From contig CM022299.1 of assembly GCA_011799875.1 (NCBI GenBank), positions 216,069,018 to 216,133,017 on the forward strand: a stretch of DNA of 64,000 bases, read 5' to 3'. Of the stretch, positions 1 through 11,448 are shown piece after piece (the stretch's first letter is position 1; every line of letters begins with the position of its first letter). This stretch comes from Thinopyrum elongatum. Taxonomy: Eukaryota > Streptophyta > Magnoliopsida > Poales > Poaceae. The notes under the pieces are model-generated. The model was not told the origin of the DNA, made no database searches, and saw nothing but the letters and a program-made list of their open reading frames with translations. A program made the position numbers and the translations under genes.

Positions 1-970
1 GAACTAGGCAGAATTCTTAGGCATCTATACGATCACCATGCAAGCTACCGGCGGAAGAGATGAAAGATCCTCACCAACTACTTTCCATTGGTGCTCAAGC
101 CAATGTGAGGTCTTGGTTGATGAATTTTCCAAAGAACTCCATCTCCTCATGGTTAGATCTGTGCAACGAGTTCGTTGGTGCCTTTACCGGTGGCCAGAAG
201 GGACCTGGACGGCCCAGTGATTTGCCAGTGATCCCACAGAGGAGGGTGAGATTTTTTGCAGGTATATACAAAGGTTTAGCCATGACCACCGCAACATTCC
301 ACATGTACACCCGGCAGCTGTGATTGCCACGTTTCACACGAACGTGCGCAATCGGAAGATGCGGGAAAAGATGAACGCCCGGTTACCTAAAACCGTCAAC
401 GAGCTCTACACGTTGGCAGACAAGTGTGCACGTGCTAGAGAGGGGAGAAGGCTTCCCGGGGATGATGCTAGCGCCAAATTTGATTCCGAGGATGACAATG
501 TTGCCACCCCGAAAAAGAAAGGATGAAAGCGCAACAAGAAGTACAAAGGCGAGGTAGTTATGGCTGTAGAAGGATCCGGTAACTCTAGTCCCACCAAGAA
601 AACCAAAACAAAGAGCTCCGGCAAAGAAGTAGAAGCATGCGCTGATTGCCAGGTAGCCGCGGTGGGCAAGAAGACTGGCAAGTCTGATTGGCCATATTGT
701 AAGATTGACCACACCAAGGGCCGACCTACAAGAGTGCCTGCAGGTTGAACAACTGGCCGAAAAGCAGAAAGCTGAGTATGAGAAGCACGACAAGGGGAAG
801 GGCCAGGATAGTGCTGGCGAATCCGGCAAGAAGGGTCATGGTGGCCGAGGAGGGCGCTGCGGCAAGGCTAAACAGCAGAAGGAAAACCTGCTAGAGGCCA
901 TGAAAAAGAAGAAGATGATGAGAGCGAAGAGGAGGATGATGATGAGTCCAGTGAGCATGAATTCCAGAAG
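1..970 (+). pseudogene. gag polyprotein remnant (Gypsy A)
   Basis: Gag would form the virus-like particle that packages element RNA. The retrotransposon gag domain is readable from about 60 to 480 in shifting frames (motifs WLDLCNEF, AFTGG, TFHTNVRN, LPKTVNELYTLADKCARA). It is followed by a Lys-rich stretch and a zinc-knuckle remnant (CADC, then YCKIDHTKG) near 640-720. A TGA near 523 and several frameshifts break it. An acidic/lysine linker at 880-980 leads to the protease. Gypsy B keeps the same order with the same spacing, which supports the call. Confidence 0.85.
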
Positions 971-982
971 GCAACAGAAGTC

Positions 983-1924
983 ATGTGCATTCACGGGGGT
1001 GCATCTTTGCATTCTTATCTCCGCCAACTCAAGCAGTGGGTGCGTGAAGTTAACACAGCAGAACCGGTAATAGACGCCCAGAAACCACTCAAGTGGTCAC
1101 ACACGCCTATCATTTTCAATGACGAGGACCACCCAGACCGCACGATTGCAGTAGGGTGCTTTCCATTGTTGGTTTCTCCGACAATTCGCAACCTGCAGGT
1201 CACAAAAATGTTAGTTGACAATGGGGCTGGTTTGAACTTGATCTCTCCAGAAGTAATCAAGAGACTGCAAATTTTTGATGAAGAGCTCGAGAAAACTGGG
1301 ACGTTCCAAGGAATCAACCCAGAAAGGAGCCAACCCAAAGGGAAGATCACGTTGTCGGTGACGTTTGGCGGGGAATTGAACTACAGAACAGAAAAGATTG
1401 TGTTTGATGTTGTCAATATCCCTTTGCCGTTTAATGGAATTCTTGGTCGCCCTGCTCTGGCTAAGTTTATGGCAGCATCCCATTATGCCTATAACACGTT
1501 GAAAATGCCAGGGCCAATGGGTGTTATCTCCATTAACTCAGATAAGAATGATGCAGTCATATGTGTCGACAAGCTCTATAGAGATATGGTTGCAGCAGAG
1601 GCCGCCAAGGCAGCAGCTCCCGCCAAGAAAAAGAAATGTGAGAAGCCCAGTAAGACATCTGAAAAAAATTCTGGGAAGCGCACCTCCTTGAAGTGTTGCG
1701 CACCTATTGAAGACTTGCCAGAGAGCTCTACCGGCAAGAAGTCTAAAGCCGCTTCACTAGCAATGAATAAAGTGCAAGCAAAGGAGGACGGCACTGGCGG
1801 TACTTTCACCATTAGTGCCACCCTTGACAGTAATAGGAAAGCATGCGCATTGCTTTCCTACACGGGAATGTTGATGTGTTTGCATGGCAACCATATGACA
1901 TCCCCGACATTCCCAGGGAGGTAA
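983..1924 (+). pseudogene. Aspartic protease and linker (Gypsy A)
   Basis: The open frame from ATG 983 contains a retroviral-type aspartic protease region. The motif VDNGAGLNLIS (about residues 75-85) carries the active-site Asp of the D-x-G-A signature, and ILGRPALAKF follows about 80 residues later. A Lys-rich linker (residues about 200-250) leads towards RT. The enzyme would cut the Gag-Pol polyprotein. This is the best-kept part of A, open for 313 codons. After about 1840 the frame shifts away from RT, so the polyprotein is no longer continuous. There is no separate promoter, as expected for a polyprotein segment. Confidence 0.8.
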
Positions 1925-2745
1925 TTGAGCACCACCTTACTGTCTGGCCCCATGCTCGGCCCGTCAAGCAGAAGGTCAGAAAGCAAGCTTTGAAATGGCA
2001 ACAATTCATTGATGGAGAAATCAAGAAGCTTGAAGCAGCAGGTTTGGTTAGAGGTGTACTACATCCAACTTGGTTAGCAAATCCAGTTGTAGTGCGCTAG
2101 GCAAATGTAAATTGGAGACTTTGTATCGACTACACTGATCTTAACAAAGCATGTCCAAAGGATCCTTTCCCTTTACCATGCATTAACCAAATTGTAGACT
2201 CTACTGCCGGCTGTGATTTACTCTCTTTCCTTGATGCGTACTCTGGATACCACCAGATATTCATGGCTAAGGAAGATGAGAAGAAAACATCATGCATTAC
2301 TCCATGTGGCACATACTGCTTTGTGCGTATGCCTTTCGGATTAAAGAGTGCTGGTTCAACATTTGCAAGAGCAGTCCAGATTGGTTTTGAGCCGTAGCTA
2401 CATAGAAATATGGAAGCATATATGGATGATATAGTGGTCAAGACCAAGGACAGATCAACCCTCATTTAAGACTTAGAAGAAACATTCACAAACTTGCGCA
2501 AAATCAATATGAAGCTCAACCCTGAGAAGTGTGTCTTTGGCGGTCTATCCGGCAAACTTCTCAGGTTCTTTGTATCTCAACAAGGAATTGAAGAAAATCC
2601 CGACAAGATCAAAGCAATTGAGCGGATTCAAGCACCTAACACCATCAAGGATGTGCGACGTCTTGCCGGCTATGTTGCTGCTTTGAGTAGGTCCATTTCA
2701 AAGTTCGTCGAGCGCGCCCTGCATTTTTCAAGATATTGAAAAAGG
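1925..2745 (+). pseudogene. Reverse transcriptase (Gypsy A)
   Basis: RT would copy element RNA into DNA. Visible in order are REVIEHHL, the LNKACPKDPFPLP block, FLDAYSGYHQIF, RMPFGLKSAGSTFARA, and the catalytic YMDD at 2419-2430, followed by a connection region (NPEKCVFGG, RRLAGYVAALSR). In-frame stops occur at 2098-2100, 2395-2397 and 2467-2469. The catalytic Asp pair is intact here, whereas the copy in Gypsy B has lost it by deletion. The region is inactive because of the stops. Confidence 0.88.
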
Positions 2746-2779
2746 CGGGTCCAATGAATTGGACTCCGGAAGCGGAGGC

Positions 2780-3256
2780 TGTGCTGCGAGACTTGAGAAG
2801 GTACATGTCCTCCGCGCCAACACTAGTCGCGCCTAAACCACAGGAATCTTGTTGTGTACTTTGTTAGTTCCCTTCTGCAGGGGGCTAGGTCAAGATACTC
2901 TGGGGTGCAAAAATTGCTTTTCGGCCTTCTCATGGCCTCAAGAAAGTTGCACCACTACTTTCAAGCACACGAGATCACCGTCGTCACTCGCTTCCCGTTG
3001 CAATGCATTTTGAGAAATCCAGATGCAACTGGGAGGATAGTGGAGTGGGCGTTGGAATTGTCAAGCTTTGCACTCAAGTTTGAGAGCACTTCAACTATTC
3101 AAAGCAGATCCTTGGCGGAGTTCATCGTAGAGTGGACGCCAACGCAAGATGATGAAATTCAAGAATCAGCTCTCCCCATCAAAGAAACAGCAAAATAATG
3201 GATCATGTACTTTGACGGGGCCTTCTCACTGCAAGCCGCCGGTGCTGTCATGGTTT
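2780..3256 (+). pseudogene. RNase H remnant, cut off by Gypsy C (Gypsy A)
   Basis: After a deletion at about 2845-2855 relative to Gypsy B, the frame shows VSSLLQGARSRY, GLLMASRKLHHYFQAHEI and IVEWALELSSFALKFE. It then reaches the start of RNase H (MYFDGAFSLQ at 3204-3233, including the first catalytic Asp). A stop (TAA) lies at 3196-3198. Coding similarity continues to about 3256 and ends where a TGTCATGG LTR start appears. The other catalytic residues of RNase H are displaced out of the window. Confidence 0.8.
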
Positions 3257-4070
3257 TGTCATGGTAGATGTCCGCGTGAAAGGACTTAGTCGTGAGGCCA
3301 TCGCCACAAGGTGATAGCTTGAACGGGGTTGATCAGAATTGAGAGACAAGGGTTTACCCAGGTTCGGCCCCTCACGGTGGAGGTAAAAGTCTACTCCTGT
3401 TTGATTGATATTGATGATGATGATCTCGATTACAAGGGTGCAACTTGGCTAACCTAGTACTCGAGAGCTTGTAACTTAGTCCTTTCTTTCCCAGGGCCTC
3501 CCCTTTATATACAGGTCGAGGCCCTGGGTTTACAACAGAGTTCGGGTCATATTGCAACCCGTGCTCAAATAAGCTTCCTACTTATCTTGCTTCCTAAGTA
3601 AGGAAACTCCTCAGGCGTCTTGGCAGTAAGGCCACTCCGGGCCTTGGGCCGTGAGTCGGCCCACGTGGCGGCTCATCCTCTGTACCTTGATCTTTTGGAT
3701 AATCGGAGCCCGCTTTCCATGCCTCCTCTTCAAGTCGCCACAGAATTACCCAGCCCTAAATGGGCGGGTCATGTTGCTTGGTTATATCCCGAACGTTTAG
3801 CCCGAGATTGATTTGAATTTATTCATGTCAATCTCCAAAGTAAAGATAACTCAACATAATCTTCCGCATCGTGGCTGGGTTATATGGTCCGTCTTAAAGC
3901 ATGCTCACACTTGTCATTTTCTTCATTGAAATGTGACGTCATCTCCGGATTTCCAGGAAATCTAGCATGACATCATAATGTATCTTCGTGTATATCTGTC
4001 AGGCCCGAAAACCGGGGTGCCCTTACTCAAAAAGTTACTGCCTCCTTGATTATCATGCCTGCCTTTTTTT
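3257..4070 (-). repeat. 3' LTR (and start of 3' UTR) of Gypsy C
   Basis: It starts TGTCATGG just after A coding sequence. It contains, on the minus strand, a TATA-like TATAAAGG at about 3508-3515 and the LTR block shared with the other elements in this window (reverse of GCCGAACCTGGGTAAA at 3353-3369). The inner LTR end is not clear, because no obvious polypurine tract is visible before D interrupts at 4635; the end given is a guess. The rest up to 4070 shows no gene. Confidence 0.55.
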
Positions 4071-4084
4071 CTTCTCTTTTATCT

Positions 4085-4092
4085 TATAAATA
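4085..4092 (+). promoter_or_regulatory. TATA box of the Gypsy C antisense gene
   Basis: TATAAATA lies on the plus strand, followed by a C/T-rich leader and an ATG at 4175, 83 bp downstream. The gene it would drive runs opposite to the retrotransposon. Position and spacing suit a plant RNA polymerase II promoter. No expression evidence is available. Confidence 0.5.
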
Positions 4093-4174
4093 CACCCAAG
4101 GGGCTTCTTTTTTAGTTTTACCTCTTCACCCCTAAGCCTTCGTCTTCCTCGCCCGAGCTCTCCTGCATCTAGAA

Positions 4175-4284
4175 ATGCCACCATGCCAGTTTGACCTCGC
4201 CGACCCCCACATCCAGGAACGTGACGCCGTTCAGTCATCGCCGGAGCTCGACCAATCTCCTCCACCGTCTTCTGCTGCAGCCAG
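4175..4284 (+). CDS. First exon of the Gypsy C antisense gene
   Basis: This is a short coding exon from ATG 4175 (protein begins MPPCQFDLADPHIQ) to a donor CAG|GTGTGC at 4284/4285. It has weak intrinsic coding signal. It is called because it sits between a TATA box and a splice donor and is followed, after the D insertion, by an acceptor (AG at 16486-16487) that opens the recognisable domain. If this is right, D landed in an intron. It could also be plain leader sequence. Confidence 0.35.
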
Positions 4285-4634
4285 GTGTGCTAAACCACAT
4301 CTCCAGATCTACATTACCCTCGTCGTAGTTCATCGGAGTTCTTCATTGTTCACTAGCCCTTTACTACCATTGTTGTTTTAGATCTAGTTTTCAATGAACT
4401 TCCCATAGAAATACCGTGATGCTAGTCACAACTCCATTTTTTCATCTTGGAACTTCAAACCTTCATTAGAGATTGTGAGTAGACCAACCAATGCTTCCAC
4501 TGCAAGAGTTAGGCATAGTAAATATTTTTCTTTCAAGCTATTTTTTGATCCGTAATTGTAGACGTTCTCAGCAGAAACCTGTTTGTTCAAATACTTAGCT
4601 GAAAACCAGAAGTCCTTAGTTTAGAATAAGGCGC
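4285..4634 (+). other. Intron 1 of the Gypsy C antisense gene, left part
   Basis: A/T-rich sequence without open frames, ending at the target site GGCGC (4630-4634). The sequence continues at 16256 after element D and runs to the acceptor at 16486-16487. I see no other feature in it. Confidence 0.4.
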
Positions 4635-5504
4635 TGTCAGATTTAGGGCTCCGCAAACCCAAGGAAGGTTCGAACTCTTGGGCGTGTGCGAAGAACTCAA
4701 CCTATCCAGCCAACTAACTCGTCACCCTACCGCCTAGCTCGAGGAACAAGGAAGAAGATGAAAACGGCAGTTTACCTAGGTTCGGGCCACCTTGCGGTGT
4801 AAGACCCTACTCCTTCTTTGTGGTGGATTTGCCTCACGAGGGGCTGAGGATGAACAAGTACAAGGGATGAACAACCTCGCGAGGTCTGCTCTGGTGAAGG
4901 TGGAAGGGATCCGATCCCATCTATAGTGGTGGCTAACCTATATATATATAGTGACCCCAGCCCTCTTCCCCCAAAACGTAGGCGGGAAGGGATTCCACAG
5001 TGGCCAATTTGAAAGTGGACAAGCAGTACATCTTATCTTGACGAAAGGTGGTCTTGGCCTGCAAAGCTTCTGGTTGTGACGCCGTGGTGGGCTCGGCGAT
5101 GACACCCGTCCTGCCATCCTAGAGGTCCTGGTCTTATTGCACTGGAATGAAAACCTTTGCCTGATTCCTTGGGAACCCACGCCTGCGCTTGCCCCCTGAG
5201 CACCAAAGGGGAAACTGTCTTCTCTGCGCCCGCTGGCGCCCGCCTGGCCTTGGTCGTCATGGCTTGTGTCACCGCAACCTCGTGAAGTTGGGCACCTGCA
5301 TAGGAATCTTCGCTCCTCAGGAGGCAGCCTGGGGAGGCTGCTCCCTCAGGAGGTCTTGGCGTCGTCTGCCTCGCGAGGCTTGGCCCCTCGCGAGGGTCTT
5401 GTCTTGATAGTCTTTGTAGGTGGGCCGTACCAGGCATTCGAGGGAGCCATGCCATGGGCCAAAGGCAGGAAAGTCTGGGTACCCTGGTTCCCAGAACGCC
5501 GACA
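4635..5504 (-). repeat. LTR1 of element D
   Basis: 870 bp, starting TGTCAGATTTAGGG and ending AACGCCGACA. It has a TATA-like run on the minus strand at about 4936-4952 and the shared LTR block reversed at 4771-4815. Immediately right of it is GTAGCCCCTGGGCCC, the reverse of a G-rich polypurine tract. Open frames inside it on either strand are chance frames. Confidence 0.9.
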
Positions 5505-6771
5505 GTAGCCCCTGGGCCCAAGGCGCGCTCGGACTTGGCTTCGAGGTGAAGCCAAAGGGCAAGGGCGAAGTGCCGCGGGCCCCAATTGCCTGTGGGCCAG
5601 GCTGACACGTGGTGCTTGATGGGACATGGGCGTCTCCACTTCCCCACGCTGCCTCGACAACTGCCTTGTTTGAGAACTGCCTGGCGCACGCAGCCCGGCC
5701 ATCATTGCGCCACTGCGCGCCTGCCTTCTGCTTCTCCCCCTCCTTGCGAACCTGCGTCTCCTTTGCCAGACTCCACGCCAGCTCCAATTCACCTCACTGC
5801 CATGGCTCCTAGGAAGAAGAAGGGGAAGACCCATGCGGCTGCGGAGCCCTCGCCAGGGCCGGATCCAGCACTGGACCAGTCCATGGTGATCAACCAGGAG
5901 GGGCTGGACAAGGTCTGGCACGCCATTGCCGCTGATTCCAACGAGTGGAAGGTAACAAAGGTTTGGCCTGCCTCCCAGGTCTTTTTGCCGGCCTGCTACC
6001 TCCATTCTCTGATTTCTTCAACACTGTGTTCTCGCATTACTAGATCCACGCGCTGCATCTGGATCCTGGATCCATCGTCCTCCTTTCTGCTTTCGCCTTC
6101 TTGGAGGTCTTCGTGGGCATCGCCCCGTCCGTGGCCTTGCTCCGCCATTTCTTCTCGCTCCACTTGGTCGATAGTGGGCAACACTCGGGGTGCATGTTGC
6201 TTCAGGTGGTGGCGACGACTGCAAGCTCCGGCATTGACTTCACGCTCCGCCCGGATACGAGGGGGTTCCAGAAGCAGTGGGTGTATGTGGATGCCACCGC
6301 GCGCAGCCCTCTGCTCCTCATCCCATCGGCGCCGGCGGAGCCGAGCTCCGGCTAGGGGCACGCGGAGCTTGTTGACCCATGGCTTGCGCGCATCTTGTAC
6401 AGGCTGGCCAAGCTGAAGGAGGCAGGGGTGACGATGGCAATGGTGGTGAGGGAGTTCGTCTGGCGACGCATCGCTCCGCTCCAGCGCCATACTCGCCCAA
6501 TGTGGGCCTTCACCGGTCCCGACGACCCAATGAGGCTCCAGGTGCCTTCGCTCCCCTCCAACACGTTGCGCGTAGTGCTTCAGCTCCTGACTAGTGAGGC
6601 GCCTGCCGCGCTTCCTACCGAGGGACGCCCTTTGTACAACTGCCTGAACAAGAGGGCTTTCACCGAGAAGATGCCATGCTTCGACGAGTGGGGGCTACTC
6701 CCCATGGGCGACGAGGGGCCTCACGACAACCCCCTCATTGTGACTCCCGTGCTTGAAGGCCCTACTGTGCG

Positions 6772-6945
6772 TGCTCCTGAGGTGGCCACGGGGGAGCAGG
6801 CGCCATCACGTGCTCCTGAGGTGGCCGCTGGGGAGCAGCCACCATATACTCCTGAGGTGGCCGCTGGGGAGCAGCCACCATATGCTCCTGAGGCGGCCGC
6901 TAGGGAGCAGGCGCCACCATATGCTCCTGAGGTGGCCACCTCCAG
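6772..6945 (+). repeat. Coding minisatellite, five units of 36-39 bp
   Basis: Units begin at 6772, 6812, 6848, 6884 and 6923 with GCTCCTGAGGTGGCC. Each encodes a Pro/Glu-rich 12-13 residue unit. All unit lengths are multiples of three or nearly so. Copy 2 (13781-13905) has four units and element F a more diverged set, so unit number varies between copies. Confidence 0.8.
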
Positions 6946-7134
6946 CTCCATAGGCGGCGGGGAAGGGGCCCTGCCCATGGACGCAGCTGCCGCCCCCATT
7001 GTGGAGGGCTACGCGCTGGCCTGCAGCGCGTCCCTTCCAGATCTTGGGGTATCCCACAAGCGGAAGGGGATCAGGAGCCACTGCGACCTCGTCCCACGGA
7101 CCATAAAAAAGAGGAAGTGGATAGCCGTGGACGA

Positions 7135-7196
7135 GTAAGTACCTTGCCCTCCTTGATTTCCGCATATCACGTCCCATTCTGACTTTTGCCCCTCAG
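7135..7196 (+). other. 62-bp intron of the antisense ORF (D copy 1)
   Basis: The donor GA|GTAAGTACC and acceptor CCCCTCAG|GATCCC are both canonical. Copies at 14106-14167 and, on the minus strand in element F, 60977-60916 have exactly the same length and position. The codons before the donor read ..AVDE or AIDE in each copy. Confidence 0.75.
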
Positions 7197-10100
7197 GATC
7201 CCTTCCATTGTGGGGGTGAGCCCGTCCCGAGCGTGACCTCCGGAGGCCTCCGGTACGGTTGCGACCCTAGGCCTCGTGAGCTGGGCGGCGGCATGCGAGG
7301 CGGCATCTGCACACGAGCCGATGACGCCCCTAGGGGGCCGTAGGCCTGCACTCCCGGCGTCCTTCTTCTGGAGCGACCTCTGGGGCACGGAGGCTGTGCC
7401 GAGGGCTCCTCCGTTGGTTCTTGCTGGCTGCTGGGCGACCCGTGCGATGGCTCCATCTTCAAGCAGCGGGGCTAGCCCGCACCGTGCCCCATCCTAGGCC
7501 CGAGGAGCGGTCGAATGAGCTCTAGCCCCCAGTCCCCCGCCGGAGACGAGTGAGTCATCACGCGCTCCTCAAGCTGACCGGGACGTGGAGGAAGGGATCG
7601 GCCGGGCGTTGTAGCTCGCACGCGGGCGCAGTGCCATCCGTCATGACCATCTTTGGGAAGCGACGAGCAAGCTGGGCCGTCTTGGGACGGAGCTTGCCGA
7701 TGTTGACGCGCGCCTCGAGGCGGAGGGCCTTCTCCTGGTGCGTGAATGGCGCCAACTGAAAGTCGCCATCAACCTTGGCCGCTTGCAACACGAGCACACC
7801 CGCGCGGAGGTAGAGGAGTCCCTTGCGGCATCGCGGGAGGCTCGTGATCGCGCCTTGTTGGAGGCCCGAGCCGCAGACCACCGGCGTGACGCGGTGGAGG
7901 CGCGCGAGAGGGAGCTCCAGGCCTCCAACGCCCTCCTCGAGCAGTGAGGCCGGGCGCGCATGGCTGCACTCGCCGCTCCGACGACCGGGCTGCCCACGAG
8001 CGAGGTGAGGCCCTGTACGCCCGACGACACGCTGGCGCTGGAGGCGGTGGAGTTAAGCCTGGAGCACGAGCGACTGGAGGTGATGGAGCGCGAAGTGGCC
8101 ACAGTCGAGGATGCCCTTGCCTCTCGGGAGGCGAGGATCCAGCGAGAGATTGAACAGAAGGTGGCAGGGATCCGCGAGACCCTCATCGAGGAATATCGCC
8201 AGAAGCTGGAGCTCCAGGAGGCTCACTTCAAGCAGCGGCGCGTTGAGCGGCAAGGCAAGTTCGACGCCCTTGAGGAGAAGCTCGCTGCGGCGCGAGAAGG
8301 CCGCTGAGGCAGCTCGGGCTACCACTGAGGCCGAGCTGTCTTCCCTTCATCAGCAGGTTGATGGCGTTACGGCCCTTGTGGAGAAAGCCTCGGACGAGGC
8401 GAGCCGCCGCCGAACGCTGCAGCGTGAGCGTTCCGTGATGTTTGAAGCCCTTGGGCTCAGGGCCAATGGGCCCTGAGCGACATCTGAGAACGTCTCCCGC
8501 CCACTCGAAGCCGACGGCGCCGGCTACCTCAGCTTCTTCACCCAGGTCATGACTCGCCTCGAGGGCGAGGCCGCGAGGGCACACCAACTCGTCGTGGAGA
8601 AGAGCCGCGACCTTCTTGGGAGTGCGTTCTCATGCGTCTTCAGCCACCTTCTTCACTCCAACCCCGACTTTGATTTCGATGCCATGATAGCCCCCGTGCC
8701 TGGGGTAATCCAAGGTGTCCTAGCGGGCTGGGTGGACGATCACGTGGATGACATGATCGCGGAACTCACCCCTGCCGACGACGTGGTTGCGCCCGCGGTC
8801 GAAGAGGGTAGAGCTGCTAAAGACGATGGTGGTGGCGAAGATGATGATGACGACGCTCCTCACTCAGCTTGTGTTTCCCTGCCTTCCTGTCAGAACTTCG
8901 AATGTGACCCGGAGGGATGCGAAAGCATTTTTTTGGAAGAGTTTTTCCTGCGATGTATTAAGTGGTATTTGCACTCCCTGTTGTCGTCCTTCTTTTACTT
9001 TTTGCGCACTCCTAACCCCAGAGTAGGGGTGACCGCCGTTGCCCTGCCTGGTCGTGGTGCCTGGTTCAAGGCCTAGGAGGGGTCGCCTGTTGAGGGTCCT
9101 GGGCGATGCACGCCCGTCAGTTCGCTTGTGAGCGCCTCGCGAGGATCCAGAGAGGTGTGGGCATGGGCAAGGCCATGACAGCTATGGACTGGGCCCTCAG
9201 GGCATTTTTAGCACCGGCGTGCGCACCATGCCCAGCCCCCGTTCGCGTGGTGCGGAGGAGCGAACCACAGGCGTCCGCCATCTTTTGCAAAAACGGAAAC
9301 CAAGCAAAGGGAAAATAGCTAGGAGAATAAAAACTAGGAACACACCCCCGTTTTTTCAATAACAACGCAAAAGCTGCAAGTTCATTCCAAGAAATAGCAG
9401 ATTCAGCTACAAGAGAAGGCAAGGAAAATAGCCGCGTCCGGCGCCTACGCTAGTCTTCTGGTCTTCCCGCCAGCGTGGAGCATGGGGCCTCCACTGGGCA
9501 TGGGCATAGCCATTGGGGGCAGTGTCGTCCGCCAGCGTGGACATGGGGCTTCCACTGGGACGTGGGTGGGAGCCCCCGTGAGGCTCAGGTTCTTAGGAGA
9601 CTCCGAGGCGTGTACAGCCCCACTCATTATTACGTGAGAGTGTCACGAGCGGAGACTTGAGGGGTGCTTCTTGCCCCTTGGGTGAGGACCCCGCCCCACG
9701 CATACCCCGGCCACTGTTGGGGAGTCCGGAAACCAGGACAGGACCAATGGGCAAGGGGTTACGCAGGTAGTGGTGAGGTGGCCGCGGGCCCTCGGGCGGG
9801 GGAGGGATCTCCGGTGCCTTCCTCGGGGGAGGACCCACTTCCAGATAGCGCGCGCCGTCACGGCAGCGGCACCACACGCCTCATGACGCAGGGGGAGCCC
9901 TGGCACCGGGCCCCTCTGTTGCACGCAGGGTGCGTCCTCGCGCGACCTCCTGGTGCGCCCTGCCAGCCCGGGGCGGGGCCAGCACCCGGAGGTGCGCCGT
10001 CGTGGCACCATTTACCTGCGATCCAAGGTTAGCGCGATATGTTCCAAAGACATTGGTTGTAACCGGTGGCCGTTGTTGTCGAAGGTGCCATTGGGGTGTT

Positions 10101-10524
10101 GGGCTGGCCCGTAAAGAGCCCCAGTCCCGCGTGGCCTCGGCGGTCCTGACGTCTAGGTCGCCGAGGGGAACGTGCGCAGGCCTCCCCTTTGTTCGTATAA
10201 TGAACCCATCGGCGGCGGCACAGAGGCACCGAGGGCCACCAACCTAGGGCCAGCCCCCAGTCTCTCCGCTCTGCTACCCGCCATCTCTGGTGTCCGATCA
10301 TGCCGAACAAGGGGCGGTCCTTGGGTGTGGCCCCCGGAGGGGTCGTCTACCCTGGTCATGTTCCGGGGGAACGCATCTTGAGCCGAGCGGGCAGCGTCGC
10401 ATGTGGGGTCGCCACCGTGAGATCCTCCGGACCTCCTTTGGAAGGGCGAGCAGACGCAGTGGGAGCGGGCGCGAGCCCCCGACGGCATCCGTGACATAGG
10501 CAGGATACAAAAGGGCTCTACGCC

Positions 10525-10878
10525 CTAGTAGGCGGCATCGAGCAGCTCGGGGACCTGGCCAAGCAAGGCGTCATGACTGCCTTCTGCTAGCCGGCATCTC
10601 GGCAACTCCCACGCCACGAGGAGTGCTGCCAGCATGTTCGCCAGCCCCTGGCGAGCATGCAAGGACAACGCGCCGTCGTCAGAGGACCGTGCGGCGGCAC
10701 GGTTGCGGCGCCGCACGGGAGGGGAAGGCGGCGGGCCCCGTCGCCGATGGTCGGTGATGCCGGCAGCATCGCTAGCCCTGAGAAGCATGGGGTGATGAAG
10801 AGCTCTGTGGCCGAGGGGCGCCACTCGAGTGGTGCGAGTGGCCCAAAGCTCAGCGCAAGCCCGAGGGGCCTCCGCCAT
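10525..10878 (-). CDS. Gag-like sense ORF fragment (D copy 1)
   Basis: It starts at ATG 10878 (MAEAPRACAELW), about 75 bp inside the primer-site end of LTR2, and runs 117 codons to a stop at 10525. It matches the N-terminus of the 407-codon ORF in element F (shared string ELPRCRLAEGSHDALL versus LLRRRLSEGGHDALL), after which a frameshift closes it. By position it corresponds to the gag start of autonomous elements, but I see no gag core or zinc knuckle. The role is inferred from position only. Confidence 0.5.
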   Translation of the reverse strand: MAEAPRACAELWATRTTRVAPLGHRALHHPMLLRASDAAGITDHRRRGPPPSPPVRRRNRAAARSSDDGALSLHARQGLANMLAALLVAWELPRCRLAEGSHDALLGQVPELLDAAY

Positions 10879-10954
10879 GGGTGCAATGGAGCGAGGACGG
10901 GACGTGATTGGCGAAGAGGCCAAATTTTGGCATGCCCCTACCTGGCGTGCCAAA

Positions 10955-11448
10955 TGTCGGATTCAGGGCTCCGCAGACCCAAGGAAGGTTCGAACTCTGG
11001 GGCGTGTGCAAAGAACTCAACCTATCCAGCCAACCAACTCGTCGCCCTACCGCCTAGCTCGAGGAACAAGAAAGAAGATGAACACGGCAGTTTACCCAGG
11101 TTCGGGCCACCTTGTAGTGTAAGACCCTACTCCTTATTTGTGGTGGATTTGCCTCACGAGGGGCTGAGGATGAACAAGTACATGGGATGAACAACCTCGC
11201 GAGGTCTACTCTGGTGAGGGTGGAAGGGATCCGATCCCCTCTATGGTGGTGCCTAACCTATATATATAGTGACCCCTGTCCTCTTCCCCCAAAACGTAGG
11301 CGGGAAGGGATTCCACAGTGGCCAACTTGAAAGGGAACAAGCAGTACATCTTATCCTGATGAAAGGTGGTCTTCGCCTGCAAAGCTTCCAATTGTGACGC
11401 CGTGGTGGGCTCGGCGATGATATCCGTCGTGCCATCCTGGCGGTCCTG
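10955..11448 (-). repeat. LTR2 of element D, truncated
   Basis: It starts TGTCGGATTCAGGG next to the primer-site block and matches LTR1 up to a GGTCCTG at 11442-11448. It then jumps straight to sequence that in copy 1 lies just inside the internal region. About 375 bp of LTR, including its inner terminus, is missing. The shared block is at about 11091-11135. Confidence 0.85.

Larger units (their letters stand above)
1..3256 (+). mobile_element. Gypsy A: Tat-type LTR retrotransposon, truncated both sides
   Basis: Sense-strand gag, protease, reverse transcriptase and RNase H follow in the normal Gypsy order. The left end lies outside the window. On the right, RNase H coding is cut at 3256, where the LTR of Gypsy C begins, so the integrase and 3' LTR of A must lie beyond the window. 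The RT motif string LNKACPKDPFPLP is typical of the Tat lineage. Many stop codons and a roughly 240-bp deletion near 2850 show the copy is dead. Gypsy B (51810 onward) is a second copy of the same family and serves as the alignment reference. Confidence 0.9.
5802..9076 (+). pseudogene. Antisense ORF, Transposase_28-like (element D, copy 1)
   Basis: ATG 5802 opens MAPRKKKGKTHA, then a QEGLDKVWHAI helix. A deletion near 5980 shifts the frame. The domain follows at 6101-6355 (VFVGIAPSVALLRHFFSLHLVD, GFQKQWVYVD), broken by a TGG-to-TAG stop at 6353-6355. Then come FVWRRIAPLQRHTRPMWAF, a repeat of PEVAAGEQPPYA units (6772-6945), an exon end at 7134, a 62-bp intron (GTAAGT...CAG, 7135-7196), Glu/Arg-rich coiled coil (about 7700-8300) and an acidic tail (EDDDDD). 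Grass Tat elements carry such genes opposite to pol; I recall the domain as Pfam Transposase_28. Its function is unknown. Several frameshifts make this copy a pseudogene. Confidence 0.72.
5505..10954 (-). other. Internal region 1 of element D
   Basis: 5.45 kb between LTR1 and LTR2. It holds the plus-strand antisense gene at 5802-9076 and the minus-strand gag-like ORF at 10878-10525. Between 9077 and about 10500 I see only GC-rich sequence with decayed minus-strand similarity to the longer sense ORF of element F and no confident gene. This copy is the fullest version of the family here; internal region 2 and element F both lack about 2.5 kb of its middle. Confidence 0.75.

Noticed and set aside
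5033..6005. Long minus-strand open frames (218 and 219 codons) over LTR1 and the antisense gene
   Set aside because: GC-rich shadow frames crossing an LTR border; no family motif and not kept in the other copies.
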